Below, one piece after another: positions 53,672 to 61,093 of a stretch of 64,000 nt of DNA. Below the pieces are notes generated by a model, which saw only the letters and a program-made list of their open reading frames with translations, searched no databases and was not told where the DNA came from. Where the stretch lies: contig CAYMIN010000010.1 in assembly GCA_964390495.1 (NCBI GenBank), positions 77,995-141,994 of the forward strand. Reading direction: 5' to 3'. The position numbers and the translations under genes are program-made. The first letter of the stretch is position 1, and each line of letters starts with the position of its first letter. This DNA comes from UBA11051 sp964390495. Lineage in GTDB: Bacteria; Armatimonadota; Zipacnadia; Zipacnadales; UBA11051.

Positions 53672-53695
53672 CGTGGGTCGGGCATCCTGCCCGAC
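53672..53695. repeat. Dispersed palindrome (TCGGGCA/TGCCCGA variant), copy 7
   Basis: GTCGGGCATCCTGCCCGAC, an 8-bp stem with a TCC loop, in the space between rhaI and the sulfatase gene. Confidence 0.65.
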
Positions 53696-53707
53696 GCCGT
53701 TGCCGTT

Positions 53708-53734
53708 TTCCCCTCTCCCTGCGGGAGAGGGGAA
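53708..53734. repeat. Perfect 12-bp hairpin TTCCCCTCTCCC/GGGAGAGGGGAA
   Basis: Left arm 53708-53719, loop TGC, right arm 53723-53734. This C-rich/G-rich hairpin type is found in many unrelated bacterial genomes as a dispersed element. Here it may also act as an end-of-transcript stem for rhaI on the minus strand. Confidence 0.65.
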
Positions 53735-53758
53735 TGAAAGGGGTGAGGGCCAGCCGCT

Positions 53759-54982
53759 CTATCCCAGTCCTCCCCCGGCCTCTCTTATGCCCCGCTCCTG
53801 CTCGATCTGCTCCTTGTAGCCGCTTGCCAGATAAGCCGCCAGCGGCTCCGGCTCCAGCCCCATCTCCTCCCGCACTACCATCAGCAGCGGCTCGACATCG
53901 CTGCTGAAGGCCTCTATCAGTACCTGCTCAGCGCCGATGATATCACTCTCGTGTCGCGCTGCGGCTAGCTTGTGCCGGTCCACCAGCAGCGCCTTGGCGT
54001 AGGTCCGCTGGATGTTCAGACAGCTCTGAATCATCCCCGCTAGCTTCGGCTTCACATTGAAGCTCTGGTCAATCATATAGGCGATCTCGGCCGCCGCCGG
54101 CTTGCTCTCGGCCACCACTAGCTGGTCGAATATCAGGAAATCCTGGTATGGGTTGACCGAGCCGGTCACCAGGTCATCGTCGGCATACTTGGCGTTGTTG
54201 AAGTGGAAACCGCCCAGCGCCCCTTCATCCAACAGTGTCGCCACGATATGCTCGATGTTAGTCCCGTGCAAATGGTGGCCGAGGTCAATCAGCACCTTGG
54301 CCCGCTCGCCGCAGCCCTTGGCGAACAGGTAGGCCATACCCCAGTCGGCGATATCGGTGTGGTAGAAGGCCGGCTCGAAGGGCTTATACTCGATCAGCAT
54401 CCGCATCGTCTCCGGCATCGCCTGATAGACCGTCTGCAGGCTCTCGGCGACGCGGTGGCGGCGCTCTATCAGGTCATCCTGGCCCGGATAATTGGTACCG
54501 TCGGCGAACCATAGGCTCAGGTTCCGCGAGCTTGCTTGCCGGCCGATCTCCACCGATTCGAGCATGTGGTCAATGGCTTTCTGCCGGATGCGAGCTTGTG
54601 GGTTGGCGATGGTGCCCATCAGGCCCTCGGGGTCCTCGAAGCAGGTCGGATTGATCGCCCCGATCCGCACCCCCAGGCTTGCCGCATACTCAACCAGCGC
54701 CGGATCGAAGCCATCGGGGAAATCCCAGGCCACATGCACGGCGACCGCCGGCGCTATGCCGGTGAACTTATGCACCTGCGCGGCATCGGCCAGCTTCTCC
54801 TCGATGGTGAGCGCCGCACCGGGCTGCGCATAGGTCCCGAACCTGGTGCCGGCATCCGCATAGCCCCACGAGGGCGTCTCAATCGCCTGGGCCTTGAGCC
54901 TGGCCTTGACAGCTTCGACGTCAATGCCGCTGTCGGCCAATCGTGCTGCCAGCAGCTCGTATTCGGCTTTGTACTCGCGCAT
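53759..54982 (-). CDS. rhaI: L-rhamnose isomerase (RhaI type)
   Basis: A 407-residue isomerase starting at ATG 54982 behind GGAGGGC. GINPTCFEDPEGLMGTIANPQARI-like order is visible as RIGAINPTCFEDPEGLMGTI, NLSLWFADGTNYPGQDD, LIEYKPFEPAFYHTDIADWG and VLIDLGHHLHGTNIEHIVATL, and GGFHFNNAKYADDDL, containing the Glu/Asp/His ligands of the metal site in xylose-isomerase-fold rhamnose isomerases. It converts L-rhamnose to L-rhamnulose. Rhamnulokinase and aldolase are not in the window. With a sulfatase just downstream and a fucose-isomerase-like gene further on, deoxysugar use is suggested. Confidence 0.92.
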   Translation of the reverse strand: MREYKAEYELLAARLADSGIDVEAVKARLKAQAIETPSWGYADAGTRFGTYAQPGAALTIEEKLADAAQVHKFTGIAPAVAVHVAWDFPDGFDPALVEYAASLGVRIGAINPTCFEDPEGLMGTIANPQARIRQKAIDHMLESVEIGRQASSRNLSLWFADGTNYPGQDDLIERRHRVAESLQTVYQAMPETMRMLIEYKPFEPAFYHTDIADWGMAYLFAKGCGERAKVLIDLGHHLHGTNIEHIVATLLDEGALGGFHFNNAKYADDDLVTGSVNPYQDFLIFDQLVVAESKPAAAEIAYMIDQSFNVKPKLAGMIQSCLNIQRTYAKALLVDRHKLAAARHESDIIGAEQVLIEAFSSDVEPLLMVVREEMGLEPEPLAAYLASGYKEQIEQERGIREAGGGLG

Positions 54983-55168
54983 TTTCGGCTGCCCTCCACA
55001 GTCGCTGACTAGGTAGCATCCACCTATCCATTCGCCGGCCTGAGCCGATGTCCTCCGCCCTAGCATGCACGGTTCGCCCACTGCATGCGTACCCGCAGCC
55101 GCCACGGAAGGACTTGGCACGCCTGGCGCGAATAGAGCCTCCCAAGCTGCTGTTCGTAGGAAGCGAAT

Positions 55169-55669
55169 ATGAGTAGAGACGACTCCGGCCGAATCTGTCC
55201 CAACTGCGGCCTGCCACTGTCAAACGAGAAGCTCAGTGGCAGGTGTCCGCGATGCGGGTACGATTTCGCGACCGGCACCGCCCCGCGGCCCCGGGCCTAT
55301 CTCACCGTCTTCGGCCACGGCATGTGCGGGCTGGTTGCCGGAGCCTTCAGCGGTGCGGCCTGGGCCCTGACCTTGCCGCCTCGGCTGCAGCGGCCGATGA
55401 TGGTACTGCTGCCGCTGGGGATGGCGGCGGCGTTGGCGCTGATTGCATCCTGGCTGGGCCGGCACCTCGACCGGCAGCATTATCGCGGCTATGAGCTGTT
55501 GCTGTTGGCTGCGGATGCCGGGGCGATGGCGACGATGGCTGCGGCGCTTTTGGGGGTTTATGCCGGCGCGGTGCTATTCGGGGTCGGGCTGGTGGCAGCG
55601 GCGCTGGTACGCATGGTTCTGGCCCGCCTACGAAAGTTGGACGCCGTGCCCGGATCCGGGGGCCCCTGA
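55169..55669 (+). CDS. Zinc-ribbon membrane protein
   Basis: A 166-residue protein starting at ATG 55169 behind TAGGAAG. The N-terminus is a two-CxxC zinc ribbon: CPNCGLPLSNEKLSGRCPRC (10-29). The remainder contains about four hydrophobic segments (roughly 50-70, 75-95, 105-125 and 130-150). The ribbon lies in the cytoplasm if the first segment enters from inside. Such proteins are common and mostly of unknown function. The gene is divergent from rhaI. Confidence 0.65.
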   Translation: MSRDDSGRICPNCGLPLSNEKLSGRCPRCGYDFATGTAPRPRAYLTVFGHGMCGLVAGAFSGAAWALTLPPRLQRPMMVLLPLGMAAALALIASWLGRHLDRQHYRGYELLLLAADAGAMATMAAALLGVYAGAVLFGVGLVAAALVRMVLARLRKLDAVPGSGGP

Positions 55670-55714
55670 CACCTTGCACATTCCCGCCGCCTGGTACAGG
55701 CCTCACGGTCCTAT

Positions 55715-55762
55715 CCCCCTTTGATTCCCCCTTCCCTACTAGGGAAGGGGGCTAGGGGGTTA
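55715..55762. repeat. Long C/G-rich hairpin element CCCCCTTCCCT/AGGGAAGGGGG
   Basis: CCCCCTTCCCT (55727-55737) pairs with AGGGAAGGGGG (55741-55751) around ACT, with an outer CCCCCT/AGGGGG pair. This sequence type is dispersed in many bacterial and cyanobacterial genomes. It lies between the zinc-ribbon and cold-shock genes, which are convergent. Confidence 0.65.
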
Positions 55763-55781
55763 GGAAATCTCATCCCGCAAC

Positions 55782-55818
55782 AAAAAAGCCCCTGCCGAAC
55801 TGCAGCAGGGGTTTTGGT
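55782..55818 (-). terminator. Terminator of the cold-shock gene
   Basis: On the minus strand CCCCTGCTGCAG...CGGCAGGGG forms a hairpin directly followed by CTTTTTTG. It lies 24 bases after the csp stop codon. A complete intrinsic terminator. Confidence 0.85.
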
Positions 55819-55841
55819 ATTGCTCGCAAGCGAGTTGGTGA

Positions 55842-56045
55842 CTAGCTAATGACTGTAACGTTCTCAGCGCGCGGACCTTTGGCGTCCTGCACGATCTCGA
55901 ACTCGACTTCGTCGTTCTCGTTGAGAGACCGGTAGCCGTCGCCGGCGATAGCGGAGAAATGCACGAACACGTCTTCGCTATCTTCGGTCTCGATGAAGCC
56001 GAAGCCTTTGGAGTCGTTGAACCACTTGACTTTGCCTGTAGGCAT
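55842..56045 (-). CDS. Cold-shock protein, CspA family
   Basis: A 67-residue protein, the normal length, starting at ATG 56045 behind AAGGAGGTGCG. GKVKWFNDSKGFGFIETED holds RNP1 and the start of RNP2 is DVFVHFSAI, the two single-stranded nucleic-acid-binding motifs; EVEFEIVQDAKGPRAENV is the family's C-terminal strand pair. It binds RNA as a chaperone in the cytoplasm. Its promoter lies about 140 bases upstream, with a 7-bp hairpin just before the ribosome site, resembling the long structured leaders of cspA mRNAs. A strong terminator follows, so it is a single-gene transcript. Confidence 0.96.
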   Translation of the reverse strand: MPTGKVKWFNDSKGFGFIETEDSEDVFVHFSAIAGDGYRSLNENDEVEFEIVQDAKGPRAENVTVIS

Positions 56046-56070
56046 AAAAAACGCACCTCCTTCTTCTTAT

Positions 56071-56094
56071 AAGCTAGCCATTCGGGCCTAGCTT
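56071..56094 (-). promoter_or_regulatory. Hairpin in the csp leader next to the ribosome site
   Basis: AAGCTAG (56071-56077) pairs with CTAGCTT (56088-56094). In the minus-strand transcript this stem ends about 15 bases before AAGGAGG, so it could control access of ribosomes, as in temperature-responsive cspA leaders. Confidence 0.5.
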
Positions 56095-56189
56095 GGGAAG
56101 GGGTGCGTCTCTGCATCAAGCTGTCAGCCTACGACTCTAGCTTTTTTGCCGCATCACTTTGGCATGCATTTGACCACCAAAGCAATTTG

Positions 56190-56219
56190 AGCATAGCATC
56201 TTCACGAAAGAAATGTCAA
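56190..56219 (-). promoter_or_regulatory. Sigma70-type promoter for csp
   Basis: TTGACA (56219-56214) and TATGCT (56195-56190) on the minus strand with 18 bases between, and TGC before the -10 as in extended promoters. Transcription would begin near 56183, giving a leader of about 138 bases. Confidence 0.7.
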
Positions 56220-56315
56220 GTAAAATCTTCATGTACCGAATTTCAGCACGCGGATGGATTGGCGTGCAGGCGTGATTCTGCGCCGCTGGCGCTCTATTCT
56301 GCCTCTGGATACCCT

Positions 56316-56344
56316 TTCACTTAGCCCCGATTTTGCCCTATACT
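56316..56344 (+). promoter_or_regulatory. Candidate promoter for the cyclase-like gene
   Basis: TTCACT (56316-56321) and TATACT (56339-56344) with 17 bases between. Transcription would start near 56351, passing through a dispersed palindrome before the ATG at 56467. The -35 box is weak. Confidence 0.45.
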
Positions 56345-56363
56345 ATTGTGAGCACGACCACCG

Positions 56364-56390
56364 ACGCGTAGCTCGGGCTTCCAGCCCGAG
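56364..56390. repeat. Dispersed palindrome, GCTCGGGCT/AGCCCGAG variant, copy 8
   Basis: CGTAGCTCGGGCTTCCAGCC followed by CGAG, an 8-bp stem. It lies between the csp and cyclase-like genes, inside the likely leader of the latter. Confidence 0.7.
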
Positions 56391-56466
56391 GGCGTTGCGG
56401 ATAGTTCGTGCGCTAGCATGCGCAGGTCGGTCCCTGAACTACTGAAGGCGAAGCGGGAGGTGTTAC

Positions 56467-58155
56467 ATGAGCCAGGCTGGCGACAGCTTCTATGCGTTCA
56501 GGGAGCGGGGGCTGAACGATTGGCTAGAGCAGCGCAATCGAGACATTCGTGAGGAGATCGAGGAGGAGCCGGAGAACTACATCCTTAGCGTGAACGAGAC
56601 GGAATACGTGAACCATCTGGGTGAGAAGTACCGCCTCGATTTCCCCACCATTGATTTCGCGCATTTCTGGATTGAGGACTGTGAGAAGGTTATTCCGCAC
56701 GACCAACTGCAACCGTGGGCGGACCATCTGCACGCCGGGCGAAGCTACCGTCGTAGTGTTCTCGTCTGCTACCTCCCATTCCGGGGTGATGCTGACCTAC
56801 TCAAGTGGAAACCGAACGGCGGTCGCCTGTGGGAGCGCGAGCTCACAGTAGCACGAGAAGAGCGGGACGCGAAGGAGTACCTTTGCTTCGAGGTGATCTG
56901 CTTCGTCTCTGTCGACAAGGGCAAGCAGGAGGTGGCAGAGGTCATCGATAACATCAAAGTCCAGGTTGAGGCTCTGGCCCCCGACGTTATCGCATACAAT
57001 GAGAAGGTCGAGGAGTGCGCCCGCCAAGCGCTACAGGGACGCAAGGCACGCATTCATAACCGCCGTCAGCAGGTTGATGCTCTAGATATGCCGGTTAAGC
57101 GCCGTGACGCTGGCGCCCCTGAGCAGGCCGTCGAGGAAGCACCGGGCTATACGGAAGATGAAAAGTCGGTGGCCAGTGAAGAGACGAAGGAGCATCGCTA
57201 TGCCTTCTTCTCGATAGATGTGGTGAATAGTCAGGGCATCGCCGCTAATGCGGACTACCACCCAAATGACATACAGAAGACTATTAGCAGTTACAGGAAG
57301 CTCACGTACGAAGAAGCATCCAAACGACACATGACCACGGCGCAGTGGGCCGGCGACGGTGGCGTGATTCTCTTTCGTGGCGAGGAATCCCCCCACCGTG
57401 CTTTCGACACAGCACTCGCGGTGCTGCTGGCCATGTCCGACTTTAATGCCAGGAACAACACAATTGGCGAAGCTCTGGATATCAGAATCGCCGTGCACAC
57501 CGACTTCCTCAAATTGCCGGAAGATCCGAGTGAACTGGAACACCTTTCCATCAATCTCGTGGATCGTCTTCAGAAAGAGGCAGTACCGAATACAATCGTC
57601 GTCACCGAAGAGGTTTACAGGCGCCTCTGTCGGCACTCAAAGGACAAACTCACGAGGTTGGCCGCCAAGCCCGGAGACATACAGCTCTACTGCCGTGGGC
57701 GGTACGCAGAAGACATTGTGGATGGTCAACTGGAGATTCCCTTAGCCCCTGATTCCCTGGTCGACTTCCTAAGCTTGAGGGTGCCCGTCGAACACTGGGA
57801 AGAACTCGCTAGTGAGGCTGGGATCGACCCGTACAATTGGGTTCCAGGCCGCAAGTACAACATGGAGGCGACATCTCGCCTATTGTGCGTTCTCCATGCC
57901 ATAGGCATGTCCACGATAGCTAATTTCGACGAGCTACTCGCGGCAGTTGAGCCCAGAGCGCAAGAGAAACTTGGAAAACTGGCCAGACTTCAAAAGGAGA
58001 GGGGGTTCGAGTTCTGCCGGATTCCACTTAAGGTCTTGGCAGCCCTCGTCTATCTCTTTAACTGTAAGAACTTGCCCAAGGGCTTTAGGTGGGAGCCCGG
58101 CTTCGGGCCCGAAGTAGAGCAGGCCCTGAAAGATATGTGTCGAGACGATGCATGA
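56467..58155 (+). CDS. Class III nucleotidyl-cyclase-like protein with unknown N- and C-terminal domains
   Basis: A 562-residue protein starting at ATG 56467 behind GGGAGGTG. Residues 244-400 look like a class III cyclase: FFSIDVVNS gives metal Asp251, WAGDGGVILF Asp297 and SINLVDRLQKEA the NxxxR pair (Asn363, Arg367). The adenine-selecting Lys and Asp of adenylate cyclases are replaced by Gln293 and Leu357. Residues 1-205 form an uncharacterised domain (YILSVNETEYVNHLGEKYRLD, then RSVLVCYLPFRGDADLLKW) seen in other signalling or defence-like proteins. The C-terminal 150 residues are helical and unrecognised. Codon use looks less GC-biased than in neighbouring genes, hinting at transfer. There is no adjacent effector gene of the Pycsar type. 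Confidence 0.6.
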   Translation: MSQAGDSFYAFRERGLNDWLEQRNRDIREEIEEEPENYILSVNETEYVNHLGEKYRLDFPTIDFAHFWIEDCEKVIPHDQLQPWADHLHAGRSYRRSVLVCYLPFRGDADLLKWKPNGGRLWERELTVAREERDAKEYLCFEVICFVSVDKGKQEVAEVIDNIKVQVEALAPDVIAYNEKVEECARQALQGRKARIHNRRQQVDALDMPVKRRDAGAPEQAVEEAPGYTEDEKSVASEETKEHRYAFFSIDVVNSQGIAANADYHPNDIQKTISSYRKLTYEEASKRHMTTAQWAGDGGVILFRGEESPHRAFDTALAVLLAMSDFNARNNTIGEALDIRIAVHTDFLKLPEDPSELEHLSINLVDRLQKEAVPNTIVVTEEVYRRLCRHSKDKLTRLAAKPGDIQLYCRGRYAEDIVDGQLEIPLAPDSLVDFLSLRVPVEHWEELASEAGIDPYNWVPGRKYNMEATSRLLCVLHAIGMSTIANFDELLAAVEPRAQEKLGKLARLQKERGFEFCRIPLKVLAALVYLFNCKNLPKGFRWEPGFGPEVEQALKDMCRDDA

Positions 58156-58185
58156 TCGCTGGGCACGTCTCACCGCTCAATAACG

Positions 58186-58289
58186 ACCTCGGGCTGGAAG
58201 CTGAGAACGCTGACCCACTCCTTCGGAGTGGGTACCCCCCGCGTTCTCACCTGACCTGCGCATAGCGCAGGTCAGGCCGAGCCACGCGT
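58186..58289. repeat. Composite palindrome: dispersed repeat with a 74-bp insert of nested hairpins
   Basis: The left half ACCTCGGGCTGGAA (58186-58199) and right half CCGAGCCACGCGT (58277-58289) are the two sides of one dispersed palindrome like copy 5. Between them lie about 74 bases that fold into GAGAACGC/GCGTTCTC enclosing CCCACTCC/GGAGTGGG, and next to it TGACCTGCGC/GCGCAGGTCA. The insert core matches the element at 6050-6083. This may be copy 9 with an insertion exactly in its loop. Confidence 0.7.
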
Positions 58290-58364
58290 CAGTGGGTAAT
58301 CGGCGCTAGTACGAACATCGCTACTATGCTGTCGCAGCAATACTCGGCGCCAGGAGGGTAAGAT

Positions 58365-59618
58365 ATGGACATCAGGCAGGAAGTATTGAGCAAGGCGCGG
58401 GCGGCTAAAGAGGCTGCAGCCAGTCTGCGCATCAGTAGCGATGAGAAGCGCAATGCCGCTCTAGGCGCGATGGTGCGCAAGATACGCGGCAGTGTGGATG
58501 AGATTAAGGCGGCTAATGCCGCCGATATGCAGGCCGGCGAGGCAGCCGGGCTGTCCTCGGCCATGCTCGACCGGCTCCTGCTCACCGATGCGCGCATCGA
58601 GGATATGGCCGCCGGCCTCGAGCAGGTCGCTACCTTCGATGACCCGCTCGGGATCGTGCTCTCCGAGACCGTCCGTCCCAACGGCCTGCAAATCAAGAAA
58701 GTCACCGTGCCACTGGGCGTCGTCGGCATCGTCTATGAGTCGCGGCCCAATGTGACCGCCGACGCCGCCGGCCTGTGTATCAAGTCCGGCAATGCGGTGC
58801 TGCTGCGCGGGGGCAAGGAGGCCATCAACTCCAACATCGCGCTGGCGAGGCTGCTGGCCCAGGCCTGTGAGGAGGTCGGCCTGCCCGGCTCGTCTGTGGC
58901 GATAATCGAATCCACCGACCGCCAGGGCGTGCAGGAGCTGATCCGCACCGACGAGTACGTGGACCTGATCGTGCCGCGCGGTGGGCAAGGCCTGATCCGC
59001 GCCGTGGTCGAGAACGCCTCGGTGCCGGTGCTCAAGCACGACCGCGGCCTGTGCAACATCTACGTGGACGCCACCTGCGACATCGCCCGTGCGGTGCCCT
59101 GCATCAACAATGCCAAGACCCAGCGGCCGGGCACCTGCAACGCGGCCGAGAACCTCTGGGTACATGCGGACAATCTGGAGGCCTTGCAGGCCATCGTCGC
59201 GGATTTGCAGGCCTCGGGTGTGGAGGTGCGCGGCACCGAGCGGGTGCTAGAGGTATGTGAAAACGTCGTGCCGGCGACCGAGGCAGACTTCGACACCGAA
59301 TATCTGGACTTGATTATCAGCGTGGACGTGGTAAACTCTCTGGAGGAAGCGATTGCCAACATCGAGAAATACTCGTCCAGCCATTCTGAGGCGATCTTCA
59401 CGGAAAACGCGGAGGCAGCCCAGCGGTTCATGGCGGAGATTGACTCTGCCTGTCTGTATCACAACGCCTCGACGCGTTTCACCGATGGCGGGCAGTTCGG
59501 GATGGGTGCGGAGATCGGCATTTCGACGAACCGGCTGCATGCCCGCGGGCCGGTGGGGATCCGTGAGCTGACTACCTACAAGTGGCTGAGCACGGGCGAC
59601 TACCTAGCCAGGGAGTAG
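58365..59618 (+). CDS. proA: Gamma-glutamyl phosphate reductase
   Basis: A 417-residue protein starting at ATG 58365 behind AGGAGGG. KVTVPLGVVGIVYESRPNVT, VLLRGGKEAINSN, VDLIVPRGGQGLIRAV, NNAKTQRPGTCNAAENLWVH with the catalytic Cys, and FTDGGQFGMGAEIGISTNRL are the complete set of ProA motifs. It reduces glutamyl 5-phosphate to glutamate semialdehyde in proline synthesis. It precedes proB, the reverse of the usual proBA order, with a dispersed palindrome between them. Confidence 0.96.
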   Translation: MDIRQEVLSKARAAKEAAASLRISSDEKRNAALGAMVRKIRGSVDEIKAANAADMQAGEAAGLSSAMLDRLLLTDARIEDMAAGLEQVATFDDPLGIVLSETVRPNGLQIKKVTVPLGVVGIVYESRPNVTADAAGLCIKSGNAVLLRGGKEAINSNIALARLLAQACEEVGLPGSSVAIIESTDRQGVQELIRTDEYVDLIVPRGGQGLIRAVVENASVPVLKHDRGLCNIYVDATCDIARAVPCINNAKTQRPGTCNAAENLWVHADNLEALQAIVADLQASGVEVRGTERVLEVCENVVPATEADFDTEYLDLIISVDVVNSLEEAIANIEKYSSSHSEAIFTENAEAAQRFMAEIDSACLYHNASTRFTDGGQFGMGAEIGISTNRLHARGPVGIRELTTYKWLSTGDYLARE

Positions 59619-59627
59619 GATGCCGTT

Positions 59628-59654
59628 GTCGGGCTGGAAAGCCCGACCTACGCG
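59628..59654. repeat. Dispersed palindrome (TCGGGCT/AGCCCGA family), copy 10
   Basis: GTCGGGCTGGAAAGCCCGAC followed by CTACGCG, the reverse complement of copies 1-3. It lies between proA and proB; the ATG at 59655 directly abuts it. Confidence 0.75.
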
Positions 59655-59702
59655 ATGGAGAGAGCTGAGCAGCGGGGATTATTTGGCGAGAGAGTAGGGC
59701 AA

Positions 59703-60854
59703 ATGTCAGAAGGACCAGCAACCGAGCGGAGCCAGTTCAGCCGCTGCCGGCGGATCGTCATCAAAGTCGGCACGCGGCTGATCACCGGCGGCGCTACCGG
59801 CCTTAACACCAAATTCCTCGACAGTGTCGGCCAGCAGATCGCCGTCCTGCGTGAGGACGGCCACGAGTTCATCATCGTTACCTCCGGTGCGATCTTCCTG
59901 GGCCGGCGCATCCTGGCCATTAGCAGCTCCGAGGACAGCATGTCCCTGCGCCAGGCGACGGCAGCGGTCGGCCAGCCGGCCCTGATGCGGCACTGGTCGG
60001 AGGCCCTGCGCGCCCGCGGACTGGCCTGCGCCCAGATACTGCTGACCCATGACGATATGTCCGAACGCAGTCGCTACTTGTACCTGCGCAACACCATCGA
60101 GACCCTGCTGGACAAGCAGGTCGTCCCGGTGATTAACGAGAACGACAGCGTCTCCATCGAGGGCATCACCTTCCAAGAGAACGATAAGCTGGCGGCGATG
60201 GTGGCGGCCACGGCCCGCGCGGGCCTGGCGATCTATCTTTCCGACCAAGAGGGCCTGTTCACCGCCGACCCACAGGTTGACGCTAACGCCCAGCTCATCA
60301 GCCGCATCGAGCCGGACGATGATTTCAGCGCCTGCGCCGAGGGCACCGGCGGCCCCGAATCGCACGGGGGGATGGTGGCCAAACTCGCCGCCGCCAAGAT
60401 GCTGACCGACTGCGGCATCGCCGTGGTCATGGCTAGCGGCCGGGCCCAGCGGGTCATCACTCGCATTCTAGCCGGTGAGCAGCTCGGCAGCTTCTTCGTG
60501 CCCGGGGAGCCGGTGCTGGGGCGCAAGCTGTGGATTGCCACCGCGGTCCGTCCTGCCGGCATCATCAGCGTTGATGAGGGCGCGCGCCGGGCCCTGCTGG
60601 ACCGCGACGGCTCCAGCCTGCTGCCGGTGGGCATTACCCAGGTGCGGGGCAACTTCGCCGCCGGCGACTTGGTACGCATCGTCGGCCCGGATGGGTCGGA
60701 GGTCGCCAGAGGGCTGAGCAACTACTCGGCCGGCGAAATCGAGAGAATCCAGGGCGCTCATACCAGCCAGATCCCCGCAATCCTCGGCCACATCGGCAAC
60801 GATGAGGTCGTCCACCGCGATAACTTGGTGCTGGCCGAGGCGCGCGAGGCGTGA
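59703..60854 (+). CDS. proB: Glutamate 5-kinase
   Basis: A 383-residue protein with start placed at ATG 59703; an in-frame ATG at 59655 abuts a repeat and would give an N-terminus without family similarity. RRIVIKVGTRLITGG, FIIVTSGAIFLGRRI, VVPVINENDSVS and YLSDQEGLFTADPQ are the amino-acid-kinase motifs. The C-terminal PUA domain (ISVDEGARRALLDRDGSSLL, GNFAAGDLVRIVGPDG) is present, as in full-length ProB. It phosphorylates glutamate as the first step of proline synthesis and is commonly inhibited by proline. Confidence 0.94.
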   Translation: MSEGPATERSQFSRCRRIVIKVGTRLITGGATGLNTKFLDSVGQQIAVLREDGHEFIIVTSGAIFLGRRILAISSSEDSMSLRQATAAVGQPALMRHWSEALRARGLACAQILLTHDDMSERSRYLYLRNTIETLLDKQVVPVINENDSVSIEGITFQENDKLAAMVAATARAGLAIYLSDQEGLFTADPQVDANAQLISRIEPDDDFSACAEGTGGPESHGGMVAKLAAAKMLTDCGIAVVMASGRAQRVITRILAGEQLGSFFVPGEPVLGRKLWIATAVRPAGIISVDEGARRALLDRDGSSLLPVGITQVRGNFAAGDLVRIVGPDGSEVARGLSNYSAGEIERIQGAHTSQIPAILGHIGNDEVVHRDNLVLAEAREA

Positions 60855-61093
60855 GGCCGTGGACCGCTCTCGCCATACGGCAACGCCGGCTCTCAATCGC
60901 TCAATTGCCCTCTCTGCGCGGGCGCTGATGTTCCCCCACGACGTAATCCACATGCTAGTCAAACCGGCAGGAATCCTGCGTCCGGCAGCGAAATAGCCTC
61001 TTGGAGTACCACACCGGAGTCGCAGCACCACCCGAGCCTGCGGAAGGGTCGTGCCACTACTCTGTCAGCGCAAGCCGCTATCAGGAGGATATC

